From contig OZ023217.1 in the NCBI GenBank assembly GCA_963995525.1, positions 310,001-374,000 of the forward strand: DNA of 64,000 nt, in the 5' to 3' direction. Numbering within the stretch: position 1 is the stretch's first letter; the number at the start of each line of letters is the position of its first letter. This document shows positions 45,001 through 54,801 of the stretch, piece after piece. Below the pieces are notes generated by a model. That model was not told the origin of the DNA and made no database searches. It worked only from the letters and a program-made list of their open reading frames with translations. The position numbers and the translations under genes were made by a program. The DNA is from Escarpia spicata. Taxonomy: Eukaryota > Annelida > Polychaeta > Sabellida > Siboglinidae.

Positions 45001-47930
45001 TATATTAAAGATTTAAGATTTAACAAGATTGCCATCCAGAAAATTACTCTGGATGGCAGTTGGACAAGGAAGCCTTTTGGCTTATCAAGAGTCCAATACT
45101 TTTTATCTACATGTATCCCGCCTTTTTAAGGTGTGTGTCGATTTTATTTTTAAACATACTCACGCTACTAGCACCAACACAATCAGGAGATAATCTGTTC
45201 CATTCATTTACAGTCCTTTGTGAGAATGAGAACTTTCTTATATCTAATCTACACTGCTCCTTTACTAATGTAGCTTCATGTCCTCTGGTCCTTCTATCTT
45301 TCTTAACTGAGAAAAAAAAAATTCTATCAATATTTTCATAACCATTCAATATTTTAAACACTTCTATGTGATCTCCTCTCAATCTCCTGGTCTCTAGTGT
45401 TGTTAAACCGCATTCTTTTAGGCGTATTTCGTAACTAAGATCCCTCAGATTTTGTATCATTTTAGTCGCTCTCCTCTGTACTCTTTCTAGCATATCTATG
45501 TCCTTCTTGCGATATGGCCTCCATGCTTGTATACAATATTCTAAATGAGGCCTCACTATTGTTTTGTACAGCGGTACTATTAATTCTTTTTTCTTATACG
45601 CTATATTTCGCCTAATTAATCCAAGGATTTGATTTCCCTTTGACGCTGCAATTCCGCACTGCTCTGAAACCTTCATATCAGCACTAATGGTTAACCCTAA
45701 GTCCTTTTCTTTTACAGTAGTACTTAGAACAGTACCCCCCATTTTATATTTTACCTCTTCATTCCCATGACCTGTGTGGAGGCATTTACATTTCCCAAAA
45801 TTGAACAGCATTTGCCACTTTTCAGACCATTTGATCAACCTATCAAGATCATCTTGTAAATGCTGTCTGTCTCCATCACTTTTAATCCTTCTAAACACTT
45901 TTGTATCATCCGCAAATTTTAACACCTTGCTTGTTATATCATCGTCCAAATCGTTGATATATATTAAGAATAATATAGGTCCTAGTACTGATCCCTGTGG
46001 TACCCCACTCAATACCGATTTCCAGTTTGAAGCCTCCCCATCAACTACTACACGTTGTCTTCTGTCATTCAGCCATTTTTCTATCCAGTTTATTATACCA
46101 TTTCCTATGCCATGGGCCTTTAGCTTAAGGAGTAATCTTTGATGTGGTACTTTGTCGAAAGCTTTTTGAAAATCTAAATAGATGATATCTACTCGTGATC
46201 CCTCATCTACCCACCTAGTGATGTCTTCCAAAAAACATAACATATTTGTTAAGCATGACCTCGCTTTTAAAAACCCATGTTGAGATGGGTTTATCAAGTT
46301 ATGTTTAACAAGAAAATCCACCATGTGATCTTTAATTAGTCTTTCTAATAATTTGCAAATCACTGATGTTAAACTCACTGGTCTATAGTTCTCTGACTTG
46401 TTTCTCGAACCTTTTTTAAATAACGGTATAATGTTTGCCTCTTTCCATTCTAAAGGAACCACTCCCTCTTCTAATGACAAATTGAAAACTGTTGCAAGCG
46501 TAGCGCTAATTTGTTCTACAATTTCCAATAGTAATTTGGGCGGAATCCCGTCCACTCCAGGTGATTTATTATCCTTCATAGCCCTTATTTTCTTAGCTAC
46601 CATTTCCGAGGTTACAACTAACTGTCCTAAATAGTCTGAATCTGCCCCCTTGAACTTAGCCTCTGGTACTGGCAGTGAACTAATATCTTCCCTGGTAAAC
46701 ACTGAACTAAAATACTCATTCAGGTCTTCTGCCATTAAGAATCCCTCTGATATTGTATTTCCAGCACTATCTTCTAGAGGACCGACCTTATCCTGAACTT
46801 TCTGTTTGCTTCGAATATACGCATAAAAACTCTTACTGTCATGTTTTATATTACTAGCTAATTTTTTTTCATAGCTTCTCTTTGAATTTCTAATTTCAGC
46901 TGTGGCTTGATTAAGTGCTTCTTTATAAATGTTGTAGTCTTCATCATTTCCAGTACATCTATATGACATTTGTTTATACTTAATTTTTCTAATGGCTTCT
47001 TTCGATAAGTGTTTCTTTTTAGACCGTTTCCCTTGTTTTTTGAAAGGTACAAATTTATCGACTATGCACTTAATTTCACTATTTAAGATATTCCAGCATT
47101 CGGTTGCTGTCTTATTCTTCAGTGTGTTATTCCAGTCTATCTTTGCTAAATATTTCCTCATGTCCTTATACCTTCCTTTGTGGAAATTTCTCCTATACTG
47201 CTTTTTACTATTCCTTTCTGATTTTACTTTGATGGTAAAATGTATCTGGTTGTGATCACTACTCCCCAGTGGCTCACATATCTTGACATTGTCAACTACC
47301 GGTAATTCTTTCTGTGAGGACAAAACTAAGTCTAACACATTCTCTCCCCTGGTTGGTTCTGGCACATGTTGAGAAAGGAAACTATCTTGTACTAAAACTA
47401 AAAACTTGTGGTCCTCACTCCCCATACTCTGTAGAGATTTCCATTGTATATGCCCATGGTTAAAGTCCCCCATAATAATACAGTTCCGTTTGCTTACTTC
47501 CCTTATAGCGTTTTGTATTTTTTCATTCTCTTCTATGCTTATGTTTGGACTTCGATAAACTAACCCAACTGTTAACGTTGAGTTTCCTGTAACTATGTTA
47601 CACCAAACAGCTTCTTCGCAATCTGCTTCTCTTTCTAATTTTATTTCATAAGCCTGGATAGATTCTTTAATATATAAAATAACTCCACCTCCCTTTCTTC
47701 CTATTCTATCTTTCCTAAACATTACATATCCTGTTAGTCCCAATTCGGCATCTGATATATCAGTGGTGGCCCACGATTCGGTTATACCTATTATGTGAGG
47801 GTCAATATCTTCTACCATAATGTTTAGTTCACTTCTTTTGTTTACTATGCTCCTTGCATTTAAACAAATGCATTTATATCCTGATTCAGAACAGTTTTCC
47901 AGGCTGTTCTTTGCCGATTTATATATTTAA
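45001..47930 (-). mobile_element. CR1/jockey-like LINE, 5'-truncated
   Basis: A minus-strand non-LTR retrotransposon in intron 3-4, same direction as SLC44. It includes nearly all of ORF2 and a short 3' tail that ends in a hairpin (catccagagtaattttctgg) and aaatctt repeats (45003-45030). Coding sequence begins without a start at about 47928 (CICLNARSIVNKRSELN), so the 5' end is truncated. Confidence 0.9.
45107..47818 (-). CDS. LINE ORF2: AP endonuclease plus reverse transcriptase
   Basis: 903 codons uninterrupted from the first in-frame ATG; the open frame in fact continues upstream to ~47928 and the AP endonuclease domain begins there. N-terminal ~230 residues: endonuclease/exonuclease/phosphatase fold (GITESW, RKGGGVILYI, VYRSPN, IMGDFNHGHIQW, GSSDHNQI). 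Middle: RT domain (FKKGSRNKSENYRPVSLTS, YLDFQKAFDKVPHQ, LSGVPQGSVLGPILFLIYIN, and the catalytic box LKFADDTKV). C-terminal: YKTIVRPHLEYCIQAW, VQRRATKMI, NEWNRLSPD, FKNKIDTHLKK. The product nicks target DNA and copies its RNA there. FADD replaces the usual YADD, as in many members of this clade. Lack of stops suggests a young insertion. Confidence 0.94.
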   Translation of the reverse strand: MVEDIDPHIIGITESWATTDISDAELGLTGYVMFRKDRIGRKGGGVILYIKESIQAYEIKLEREADCEEAVWCNIVTGNSTLTVGLVYRSPNISIEENEKIQNAIREVSKRNCIIMGDFNHGHIQWKSLQSMGSEDHKFLVLVQDSFLSQHVPEPTRGENVLDLVLSSQKELPVVDNVKICEPLGSSDHNQIHFTIKVKSERNSKKQYRRNFHKGRYKDMRKYLAKIDWNNTLKNKTATECWNILNSEIKCIVDKFVPFKKQGKRSKKKHLSKEAIRKIKYKQMSYRCTGNDEDYNIYKEALNQATAEIRNSKRSYEKKLASNIKHDSKSFYAYIRSKQKVQDKVGPLEDSAGNTISEGFLMAEDLNEYFSSVFTREDISSLPVPEAKFKGADSDYLGQLVVTSEMVAKKIRAMKDNKSPGVDGIPPKLLLEIVEQISATLATVFNLSLEEGVVPLEWKEANIIPLFKKGSRNKSENYRPVSLTSVICKLLERLIKDHMVDFLVKHNLINPSQHGFLKARSCLTNMLCFLEDITRWVDEGSRVDIIYLDFQKAFDKVPHQRLLLKLKAHGIGNGIINWIEKWLNDRRQRVVVDGEASNWKSVLSGVPQGSVLGPILFLIYINDLDDDITSKVLKFADDTKVFRRIKSDGDRQHLQDDLDRLIKWSEKWQMLFNFGKCKCLHTGHGNEEVKYKMGGTVLSTTVKEKDLGLTISADMKVSEQCGIAASKGNQILGLIRRNIAYKKKELIVPLYKTIVRPHLEYCIQAWRPYRKKDIDMLERVQRRATKMIQNLRDLSYEIRLKECGLTTLETRRLRGDHIEVFKILNGYENIDRIFFFSVKKDRRTRGHEATLVKEQCRLDIRKFSFSQRTVNEWNRLSPDCVGASSVSMFKNKIDTHLKKAGYM

Positions 47931-48041
47931 AGTTTAGAAACTGTCATCAGAGGGGCATGGGGGCTTCAACATTCTCAAATGACCCCTAATATATTTGCCA
48001 GTTGTTTGGCAGTGTTTGTCAACTAGAGACTGAAGGCCCAC

Positions 48042-48129
48042 CTGTGGTGTGGGGCAACCCTTTATCACCAGTGCTGTGCCCATCTTGAAACATGTGATGA
48101 GGTCGAAGAAGAGCAGATTGGGCTTGTTC
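48042..48129 (-). CDS. SLC44A: SLC44 exon 3 (NKPNLLFFD...CPTPQ)
   Basis: 88 nt, acceptor gtctgttacag, donor GTGGGCC. Its first G completes the Ser codon of exon 2; it then encodes NKPNLLFFDLITCFKMG and onward to GCPTPQ, matching the conserved NKPYLFYFD and CPTPQ blocks of the extracellular loop. It ends in phase 0. A SINE-like repeat begins about 30 bp upstream of the acceptor. Confidence 0.94.
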
Positions 48130-48154
48130 CTGTAACAGACATTGTAGTTACTGT

Positions 48155-48345
48155 AAAGGTAAATTATTTTATAACACAGTATCCAGTCCTTAGGACTGTT
48201 CAAAGTTCTTTACACTTTACTCCCTGGCAGACATGTTCAATCGAACACCATCTTGACTTCTAGAGGAAGCATTTAGCCACACTGCAATTAATGCACAACG
48301 ACTATTCATACACAATTGTCCACCACCGTTTATAGCCAGGTATAT
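48155..48345. mobile_element. SINE-like dispersed repeat, copy D
   Basis: Longest copy: cacagtatccagtccttagg, actttactccctggcagaca, tgttcaatcgaacaccatct, cacactgcaattaatgc, and tail tccaccaccgtttatagcca. It starts about 30 bp upstream of the exon 3 acceptor and has the same orientation as copies A-C. Confidence 0.83.
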
Positions 48346-48454
48346 TTAAAAATTAAAACCAGTGCATTTTTGCCAAACACTGTCACATTTAGTTGTTAAT
48401 TACGGCTTCATTGACCTTTAATGAGCTAGGAAACATGTACAGCATTGTACATAC

Positions 48455-48650
48455 AGTGACCTCTCTCTAGTAAGGTCACCCATGTGACTGGGAGAATGTG
48501 ACCTGAATAGCAAGGTGACCTTATTAGTGGGACTAAATTCCTATACTTTTCGTATATGGACACCATCTGGGACTGTCCTAGGGTGATCTTAATTGCAAGG
48601 TAGCTGTATTACTGAGGTGACAGTGAAGCGAGGTTCGACTACAGTAATTA
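48455..48650. mobile_element. Short dispersed repeat (MITE-like), copy 2
   Basis: Inverted relative to the 21.2 kb copy: shares aaggtcacc, gcaaggtgaccttattagtg, gggtgatcttaattgc and ends gtgacagtgaagcgaggttc. Non-coding. Confidence 0.65.
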
Positions 48651-49241
48651 GGTTGAGCAACAAGGAACTCCTGTCACTAAAAATCCTTTGTACCAGCACA
48701 TGTCCACCTGGTAATAACATTATGGAAGTTAGCTAATGAGATGAGGCCATCCTAATTTAGTAAGAACATCTGGCAAGTGCAACACTTGTACAGAGACAGC
48801 TATCACACATGCCAACTGGAAACTAACTTAGAAACAGGCTAAGCCAGGCTTATAAAAACAATCACGCACATAACAGATTCAGTGTTAGAAATAAACTCAG
48901 AAACAGGCCAAGTTCACCATAGACCACCTGGCAACCACGATACACCTGTGTAAGACCGTAGAGATTTACTAGTTAACAGGTGGAGTGTCACGTGTTGCAA
49001 ACAAAGAAGTCAGCCACGCACAGCAGTGAAGAAACAAATATTTGTCAAACATAAATCAGTGCAAATATGGTTCTAAATGGGAACCTGGGATCTAGATAAA
49101 TTACTGAGAAATCAAAACACAAATTCCAATTTTGTTTAAGTAACTGGAATTGATGAAATTGGAATTGGCAAAACAATATATTATGTTCCAGCTATATCAT
49201 GTAATTCATCTTTTGTTTAAACTACACATTATTCTTTTTTT
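48651..49241. other. Intron 2-3, unique part
   Basis: About 590 bp of unremarkable AT-rich intron; partial repeats of gaaacaggc/aagc near 48830-48910. No gene seen. Confidence 0.5.
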
Positions 49242-49246
49242 TTAAC

Positions 49247-50820
49247 TCTTTTTATCCCAACTACCACTTTTCACATAGTTACCCTTTCTATCCCAACTAC
49301 GACTTTTCATGTAGTTACCCTTTCTATCCCAACTACGACTTTTCATGTAGTTACCCTTTCTATCCCAACTACCACTACTTTTCACATAGTTACCCTTTCT
49401 ATCCCAACTACCACTTCTTTTCACATAGTTACCCTTTCTATCCCAACTACCACTTCTTTTCACATAGTTACCCTTTCTATCCCAACTACCACTTCTTTTC
49501 ACATAGTTACCCTTTCTATCCCAACTACCACTTCTTTTCACATAGTTACCCTTTCTATCCCAACTACCACTTCTTTTCACATAGTTACCCTTTCTATCCC
49601 AACTACCACTTCTTTTCACATAGTTACCCTTTCTATCCCAACTACCACTTCTTTTCACATAGTTACCCTTTCTATCCCAACTACCACTTCTTTTCACATA
49701 GTTACCCTTTCTATCCCAACTACCACTTCTTTTTACATAGTTACCCTTTCTATCCCAACTACCACTTTTCACATAGTTACCCTTTCTATCCCAACTATCA
49801 CTTCTTTTCACATAGTTACCCTTTCTATCCCAACTACCACTTCTTTTCACATAGTTACCCTTTCTATCCCAACTACCACTTCTTTTCACATAGTTACCCT
49901 TTCTATCCCAACTACCACTTCTTTTTACATAGTTACCCTTTCTATCCCAACTACCACTTCTTTTCACATAGTTACCCTTTCTATCCCAACTACCACTTCT
50001 TTTTACATAGTTACCCTTTCTATCCCAACTACCACTTCTTTTCACATAGTTACCCTTTCTATCCCAACTACCACTTCTTTTCACATAGTTACCCTTTCTA
50101 TCCCAACTACCACTTCTTTTCACATAGTTACCCTTTCTATCCCAACTACCACTTCTTTTTACATAGTTACCCTTTCTATCCCAACTACCACTTTTCACAT
50201 AGTTACCCTTTCTATCCCAACTATCACTTCTTTTCACATAGTTACCCTTTCTATCCCAACTACCACTTCTTTTCACATAGTTACCCTTTCTATCCCAACT
50301 ACCACTTCTTTTCACATAGTTACCCTTTCTATCCCAACTACCACTTCTTTTTACATAGTTACCCTTTCTATCCCAACTACCACTTCTTTTCACATAGTTA
50401 CCCTTTCTATCCCAACTACCACTACTTTTCACATAGTTACCCTTTCTATCCCAACTACCACTTCTTTTCACATAGTTACCCTTTCTATCCCAACTACCAC
50501 TTCTTTTCACATAGTTACCCTTTCTATCCCAACTACCACTTCTTTTCACATAGTTACCCTTTCTATCCCAACTACCACTTCTTTTCACATAGTTACCCTT
50601 TCTATCCCAACTACCACTTCTTTTCACATAGTTACCCTTTCTATCCCATCTACCACTTCTTTTCACATAGTTACCCTTTCTATCCCAACTACCACTTCTT
50701 TTTACATAGTTACCCTTTCTATCCCAACTACCACTTTTCACATAGTTACCCTTTCTATCCCAACTATCACTTCTTTTCACATAATTACCCTTTCTATCCC
50801 AACTACCACTTTTCACATAG
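49247..50820. repeat. 39-bp minisatellite derived from the element terminus
   Basis: About 40 units of ctttctatcccaactaccac + ttcttttcacatagttacc, a few of 36 bp. The first unit is continuous with the TIR (ctttttatcccaactaccac), so each unit carries a near copy of the TIR and subterminal sequence. Minus-strand ORF of 524 codons (KRSGSWDRKGNYV repeats) results from the 39-bp period. Confidence 0.95.
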
Positions 50821-51700
50821 TTGCGTAGGCCTATCGAATTACCTCAAGAAAATGTACACATATTCCTATGACACTCACAAAATATGTGTGTGTGTACTTG
50901 GCCTGAACACTTTCATTTTATATATACGCTTGTCAGTTGAAAGTTTTGACAGTGATTTTGTACGTTTTAAGTGAATAAATACACTGCTAATTATAATTGT
51001 TATTGCAAAGCGGCCGACGCCATTGATGCCATGTGTGGTGGTAACGATGTTCACGCATTTTCTGATGATTCGGATGATCTTTTTTGAATGTAATTCAGCA
51101 GATGTTTTCACTCAATCGAAGTCAAGTACAAGCTGGTAACGAAGTTGATGACGGCTGGATGCAATTTCTACTTGAACTTGAATACTCAGAGTCCAATGGT
51201 GGCGGTTATTTCGATGGTTTTCACAGATGCAGAGAACATTTTCATGGTTAGAAATGTTAGCGATTTGTTTTCTTCAATATCAGTCAAAAGCTTATATATC
51301 CACGTGCGGGCGATTTATACAATTACATTTGGCACCAACGGAATCAGGACTAATTTCTGAAGATTTCAAAAACTGATAGTAGCAGTCAAAAATGTATTAA
51401 TAATTGTCATAATGGCATCTGAAGTTGACGGTGTCTGATTCTTTTAAGTTTGTATGAACTCAAACATTTATAAAACAATTGTATTATAAGGTTAATATAT
51501 ACCTACACTCATAAGTCACACCAATACAAAGATAGCTTTATTAGCTTTCATTTGATATACACCCTGTATAGTTTTTGGTGCTTGCTGATGACTAAAGTAT
51601 AGCAAATACAAAATGAACATAGACTGGGCAGACAAAAACCATGACATCAGTATGAAAGCAAATTTGCTTGGTAACTAGGAGGCTTAATTGGGACAGGCAT
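50821..51700. other. Interior of the piggyBac-like element, unrecognised
   Basis: Contains short open segments on both strands (for example plus-strand WMQFLLELEYSESNGGG at 51155-51205) but no transposase motif that I can identify. AT-rich right half. Confidence 0.45.
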
Positions 51701-51745
51701 CTGGGATAAAAAGAGTTAAATACACCTAAACTTTGAATGGACGAA

Positions 51746-52975
51746 TCCCCTTGCCACACAAGATCATGTGGAGGGGGTGTAGGTACTTACTAGAAGTTCC
51801 CTTTGCCACACAAGATCATGTGGAGGGGTGTAGGTACTTACTGGAAGTTCCCCTTGCCACACAAGATCATGTGGAGGGGGTGTAGGTACTTACTGGAAGT
51901 TCCCCTTGCCACACAAGATCATGTGGAGGGGGTGTAGGTACTTACTGGAAGTTCCCCTTGCCACACAAGATCATGTGTAGGGGGTGTAGGTACTTACTGG
52001 AAGTTCCACTTGCTACACAAGATCATGTGGACGGGGTGTAGGTACTTACTGGAAGTTCCCCTTGCCACACAAGATCATGTGTAGGGTGTGTAGGTACTTA
52101 CTGGAAGTTCCCCTTGCTACACAAGATCATGTGGACGGGGTGTAGGTACTTACTGGAAGTTCCCCTTGCCACACAAGATCATGTGGACGGGGTGTAGGTA
52201 CTTACTGGAAGTTCCCCTTGCTACACAAGATCATGTGGACGGGGTGTAGGTACTTACTGGAAGTTCCCCTTGCTACACAAGATCATGTGTAGGGGGTGTA
52301 GGTACTTACTGGAAGTTCCCCTTGCTACACAAGATCATGTGTAGGGGGTGTAGGTACTTACTGGAAGTTCCCCTTGCTACACAAGATCATGTGTAGGGGG
52401 TGTAGGTACTTACTGGAAGTTCCCCTTGCTACACAAGATCATGTGGACGGGGTGTAGGTACTTACTGGAAGTTCCCCTTGCTACACAAGATCATGTGGAC
52501 GGGGTGTAGGTACTTACTGGAAGTTCCCCTTGCTACACAAGATCATGTTTAGGGGGTGTAGGTACTTACTGGAAGTTCCCCTTGCTACACAAGATCATGT
52601 GGAGGGGGTGTAGATACTTACGAGAAGTTCCCCTTGCCACACAAGATCATGTGGACGGGGTGTAGGTACTTACTGGAAGTTCCCCTTGCTACACAAGATC
52701 ATGTGTAGGGGGTGTAGGTACTTACTGGAAGTTCCCCTTGCCACACAAGATCATGTGGAGGGGGTGTAGGTACTTACGAGAAGTTCCCCTTGCCACACAA
52801 GATCATGTGGAGGGGGTGTAGGTACTTACTGGAAGTTCCCCTTGCCACACAAGATCATGTGGAGTGTGGAGAGGGTGTGGGTAATTACTGGAAGTTCCCC
52901 TTGCCACACAAGATCATGTGGAGGGGGTGTAGGTACTTACGAGAAGTTCCCCTTGCCACACAAGTTGCCATCGGA
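51746..52975. repeat. 52-bp minisatellite made of the exon 2 donor region
   Basis: About 23 units. On the minus strand each reads ttgtgtggcaaggggaactt + cca|gtaagtacctacac + cccctccacatgatc: the last ~20 nt of exon 2 (codons CGKGNF) plus its 5' splice site and early intron. Variants include ctacac for ccacac and gtagg for gtgga. The copy at 52941 onward is the real exon end; several units keep its gag (ctc) sequence rather than the tgg version. Confidence 0.96.
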
Positions 52976-53019
52976 GTCTGTGGGGTACAGAAGTCTGTCC
53001 GGATCTCCGTTCGCAAACC
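52941..53019 (-). CDS. SLC44A: SLC44 exon 2 (GDPDRLLYPTDS signature)
   Basis: 79 nt, acceptor ccgtgcag, donor GTAAGTACC. Encodes GFANGDPDRLLYPTDSDG then NLCGKGNFS, the most conserved CTL signature, at the start of the large extracellular loop. The last 20 or so nt of this exon together with its donor are repeated more than 20 times in the downstream intron (51.75-52.94 kb). The authentic donor (CTTCTC|GTAAGT) matches consensus less well at the exon side than the array copies (CTTCCA|GTAAGT). Confidence 0.95.
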
Positions 53020-53367
53020 CTGCACGGACAGAGATTGGGTGTCGTAGCAGCAATAACAACATCAAAAACAACTGTTATAAATAACCACTGTATAAACCAT
53101 GTATTTGTGTTTTGTCAGCAATTTGTGTAATAAATATAAAAACTAGGGACTGTCTCATGAGTTTGTAACGACCAAAATTGCTACAAGCATCAATCTGCAT
53201 TATTTTTTATTTTATTTTATTTTCTATGCAATCTGTAGTGACGACAAAGCCGTCCCCCCCACATATTGATTCACAGGTGCTTTACGTTACGTTAGAAAAT
53301 ATTGGAAATATAGGAACTACAATAAAAATATCGGAACATTGAGCAGCCTGAAGTGACAAGTACTCAC
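53020..53367. other. Intron 1-2, nothing recognised
   Basis: About 350 bp, AT-rich with a TTTTA run at 53205-53225 and a C run at 53253. No element or gene seen. Confidence 0.5.
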
Positions 53368-53441
53368 CATAGGCCCCTACAGCAATCATGCCAACAAAAC
53401 AAACGATAAACATCAGACAACATTTCACGTCTGTGCAGCTC
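53368..53441 (-). CDS. SLC44A: SLC44 exon 1 of those visible (TM1)
   Basis: 74 nt, acceptor tttttttccag, donor GTGAGTACTTG. It encodes SCTDVKCCLMFIVCFVGMI followed by AVGAYG. SCTD is the usual cytosolic motif just before the first transmembrane helix in CTL proteins, and the hydrophobic run is that helix. The first base completes a codon begun in an upstream exon not seen here, so this is not the initiator exon. It ends one base into a codon, which matches exon 2. Confidence 0.9.
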
Positions 53442-53679
53442 CTGGAAAAAAACAACAATGCATTCATCATCTGTGAGAGCAGGAAGTATGAAGTTAATAT
53501 ATGTTTGATGTAACCAAAAGTCTACATCATTACCAATGTGAGTAGCTCGACTACTTCTGGGAAGATCACGACAGACAGAGCTTGCAAATGCCAGTGATCA
53601 TTTGTTGACAGTCATACGTGTATGTTATATCACAAATTGTTGTAAATATTCAACTCGTCCGTGTTTTAAGAAATTAACA

Positions 53680-53998
53680 GTGTTTTAGATTGTCTTACTG
53701 CGCACACAATGGTCAGCATTGCCTACTGGTTGTGTTTTAGATTGTCTTACTGCGCACACAATGGTCAGCATTGCCTACTGGTTGTGTTTTAGATTGTCTT
53801 ACTGCGCACACAATGGTCAGCATTGCCTACTGGTTGTGTTTTAGGTTGTCTTACTGCGCACACAATGGTCAGCATTGCCTACTGGTTGTGTTTTAGATTG
53901 TCTTACTGCGCACACAATGGTCAGCATTGCCTACTGGTTGTGTTTTAGATTGTCTTACTGCGCACACAATGGTCAGCATTGCCTACTGGTTGTGTTTT
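53680..53998. repeat. 52-bp tandem repeat, six copies
   Basis: Units tgttttagattgtcttactg + cgcacacaatggtcagcatt + gcctactggttg, nearly identical (one has aggttg). It lies upstream of the first visible exon, about 240 bp from its acceptor. Confidence 0.96.
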
Positions 53999-54801
53999 TT
54001 CGGAGACAGCAATTTAATTACAAAAAAAGCTACATACTTATTAAATACTATTCAGCGAGCAGTATACTTTCAACACATATAGTATATTAAAATATACATA
54101 TTCACTTGTATACGTAAATGCTAACAGACAGAGGAGCAGATTTCATACTTTTAAGTACATGGTGCTTCATCAAATATAGTTTAGTCAAATTTACTACATT
54201 TTAGTTGTCTAACGGTAAGCAAATTTTTCAGTTTTATGAGTTACACATGGAAAAAAGCATCTGGGTTTATGTGTCAAGAATTATGTTTTTACAAATTTGT
54301 TTTGGTTAAGTTGGCAATGATTTCACAAAGTACTTTACCGTGTTAATCAATGTTAACAAAAATTTAGGTATGAAATTAGATTTCATACTGATCTTTACGT
54401 GAGGTGGCATCACTACTGATATGAGCCACCCTTTGTGGGTGAGGTGGACTTTAACCAGGTCAGGGTCCGATATGTAGATTACCCGTACAGCCGCAGCTGT
54501 TGCATGACAACTGCATAGTAATACAAGGTAAACTCCCAGCCAATCAGCATAGCGCAGAAAGACCGCGTAACTTGTGCGCGGGGAAATTGCAGCACACAAC
54601 GATCTAGGTTCTCAAGTGAGCGGACGTATCCAAACAAGTTTCCCGTATTCGAGTTCCCGATAACGAAATTGAATTTCATTCGTCGATCGTGCGTCTGCGT
54701 TCACTGTCGTCGACAGTTCGTCGGATAATTGAGTATACCTTACTATATTCGTTATTATTTATCTGTGTTAATATTTCTCAAGCCTTGTTTGGCGTGAGAC
54801 A
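53999..54801. other. Unassigned sequence before the SGNH ORF
   Basis: 54000-54300 is AT-rich; 54380-54700 is more GC-rich and may be the 5' part of the retroelement. No terminal repeat shared with the 63.4-64.0 kb region was found by eye, so the left boundary of the element is unknown. Confidence 0.4.

Larger units (their letters stand above)
49242..51719. mobile_element. piggyBac-like non-autonomous element (TTAA target, 14-bp TIR)
   Basis: Left end TTAA + CTCTTTTTATCCCA (49242), right end TGGGATAAAAAGAG + TTAA (51719): a perfect 14-bp inverted repeat flanked by the TTAA tetranucleotide that piggyBac-type transposases use. The 2.5-kb interior consists of a 39-bp minisatellite and about 900 bp of sequence without a transposase. 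The superfamily call rests on the TTAA and TIR style only. Confidence 0.75.
18934..53441 (-). other. SLC44A: Partial SLC44/CTL choline transporter-like gene, 15 internal exons
   Basis: The exons listed separately join in phase into about 532 residues of a multi-pass membrane protein of the choline transporter-like (SLC44) family. Members have about 10 transmembrane segments and a large glycosylated loop after the first one; several transport choline or related substrates across plasma or organelle membranes. Direct evidence is the ordered family signature blocks (GDPDRLLYPTDS, NKPNLLFFD, CPTPQVCVKACP, VGRCIP, FLRKRILIAI, ALGQVTLAGAFASYYW, NKNAYIM) and matching GT-AG boundaries with compatible phases at every join. 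Family proteins are usually about 650-710 residues, so roughly the first 30-50 and the last 100 or more residues lie outside the window. No promoter, first exon or polyA site is visible. The subfamily (CTL2/4-like versus another) is not settled. Introns are packed with minisatellites and transposons. Confidence 0.93.

Noticed and set aside
45774..47255. Plus-strand ORFs within the LINE
   Set aside because: Shadows of the 903-codon ORF2 on the other strand.
49242..50816. 524-codon minus-strand ORF with KRSGSWDRKGNYV repeats as a secreted or structural protein
   Set aside because: It coincides exactly with the 39-bp TIR-derived array in a transposable element, has no signal peptide or non-repeat domain, and no splice sites linking it to SLC44. 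Transcript evidence could change this view.
54306..54679. Minus-strand ORFs of 66-97 codons before the SGNH gene
   Set aside because: Short, overlapping, with no recognisable motif and no clear splice sites; not enough to call the missing N-terminal exon of SLC44.
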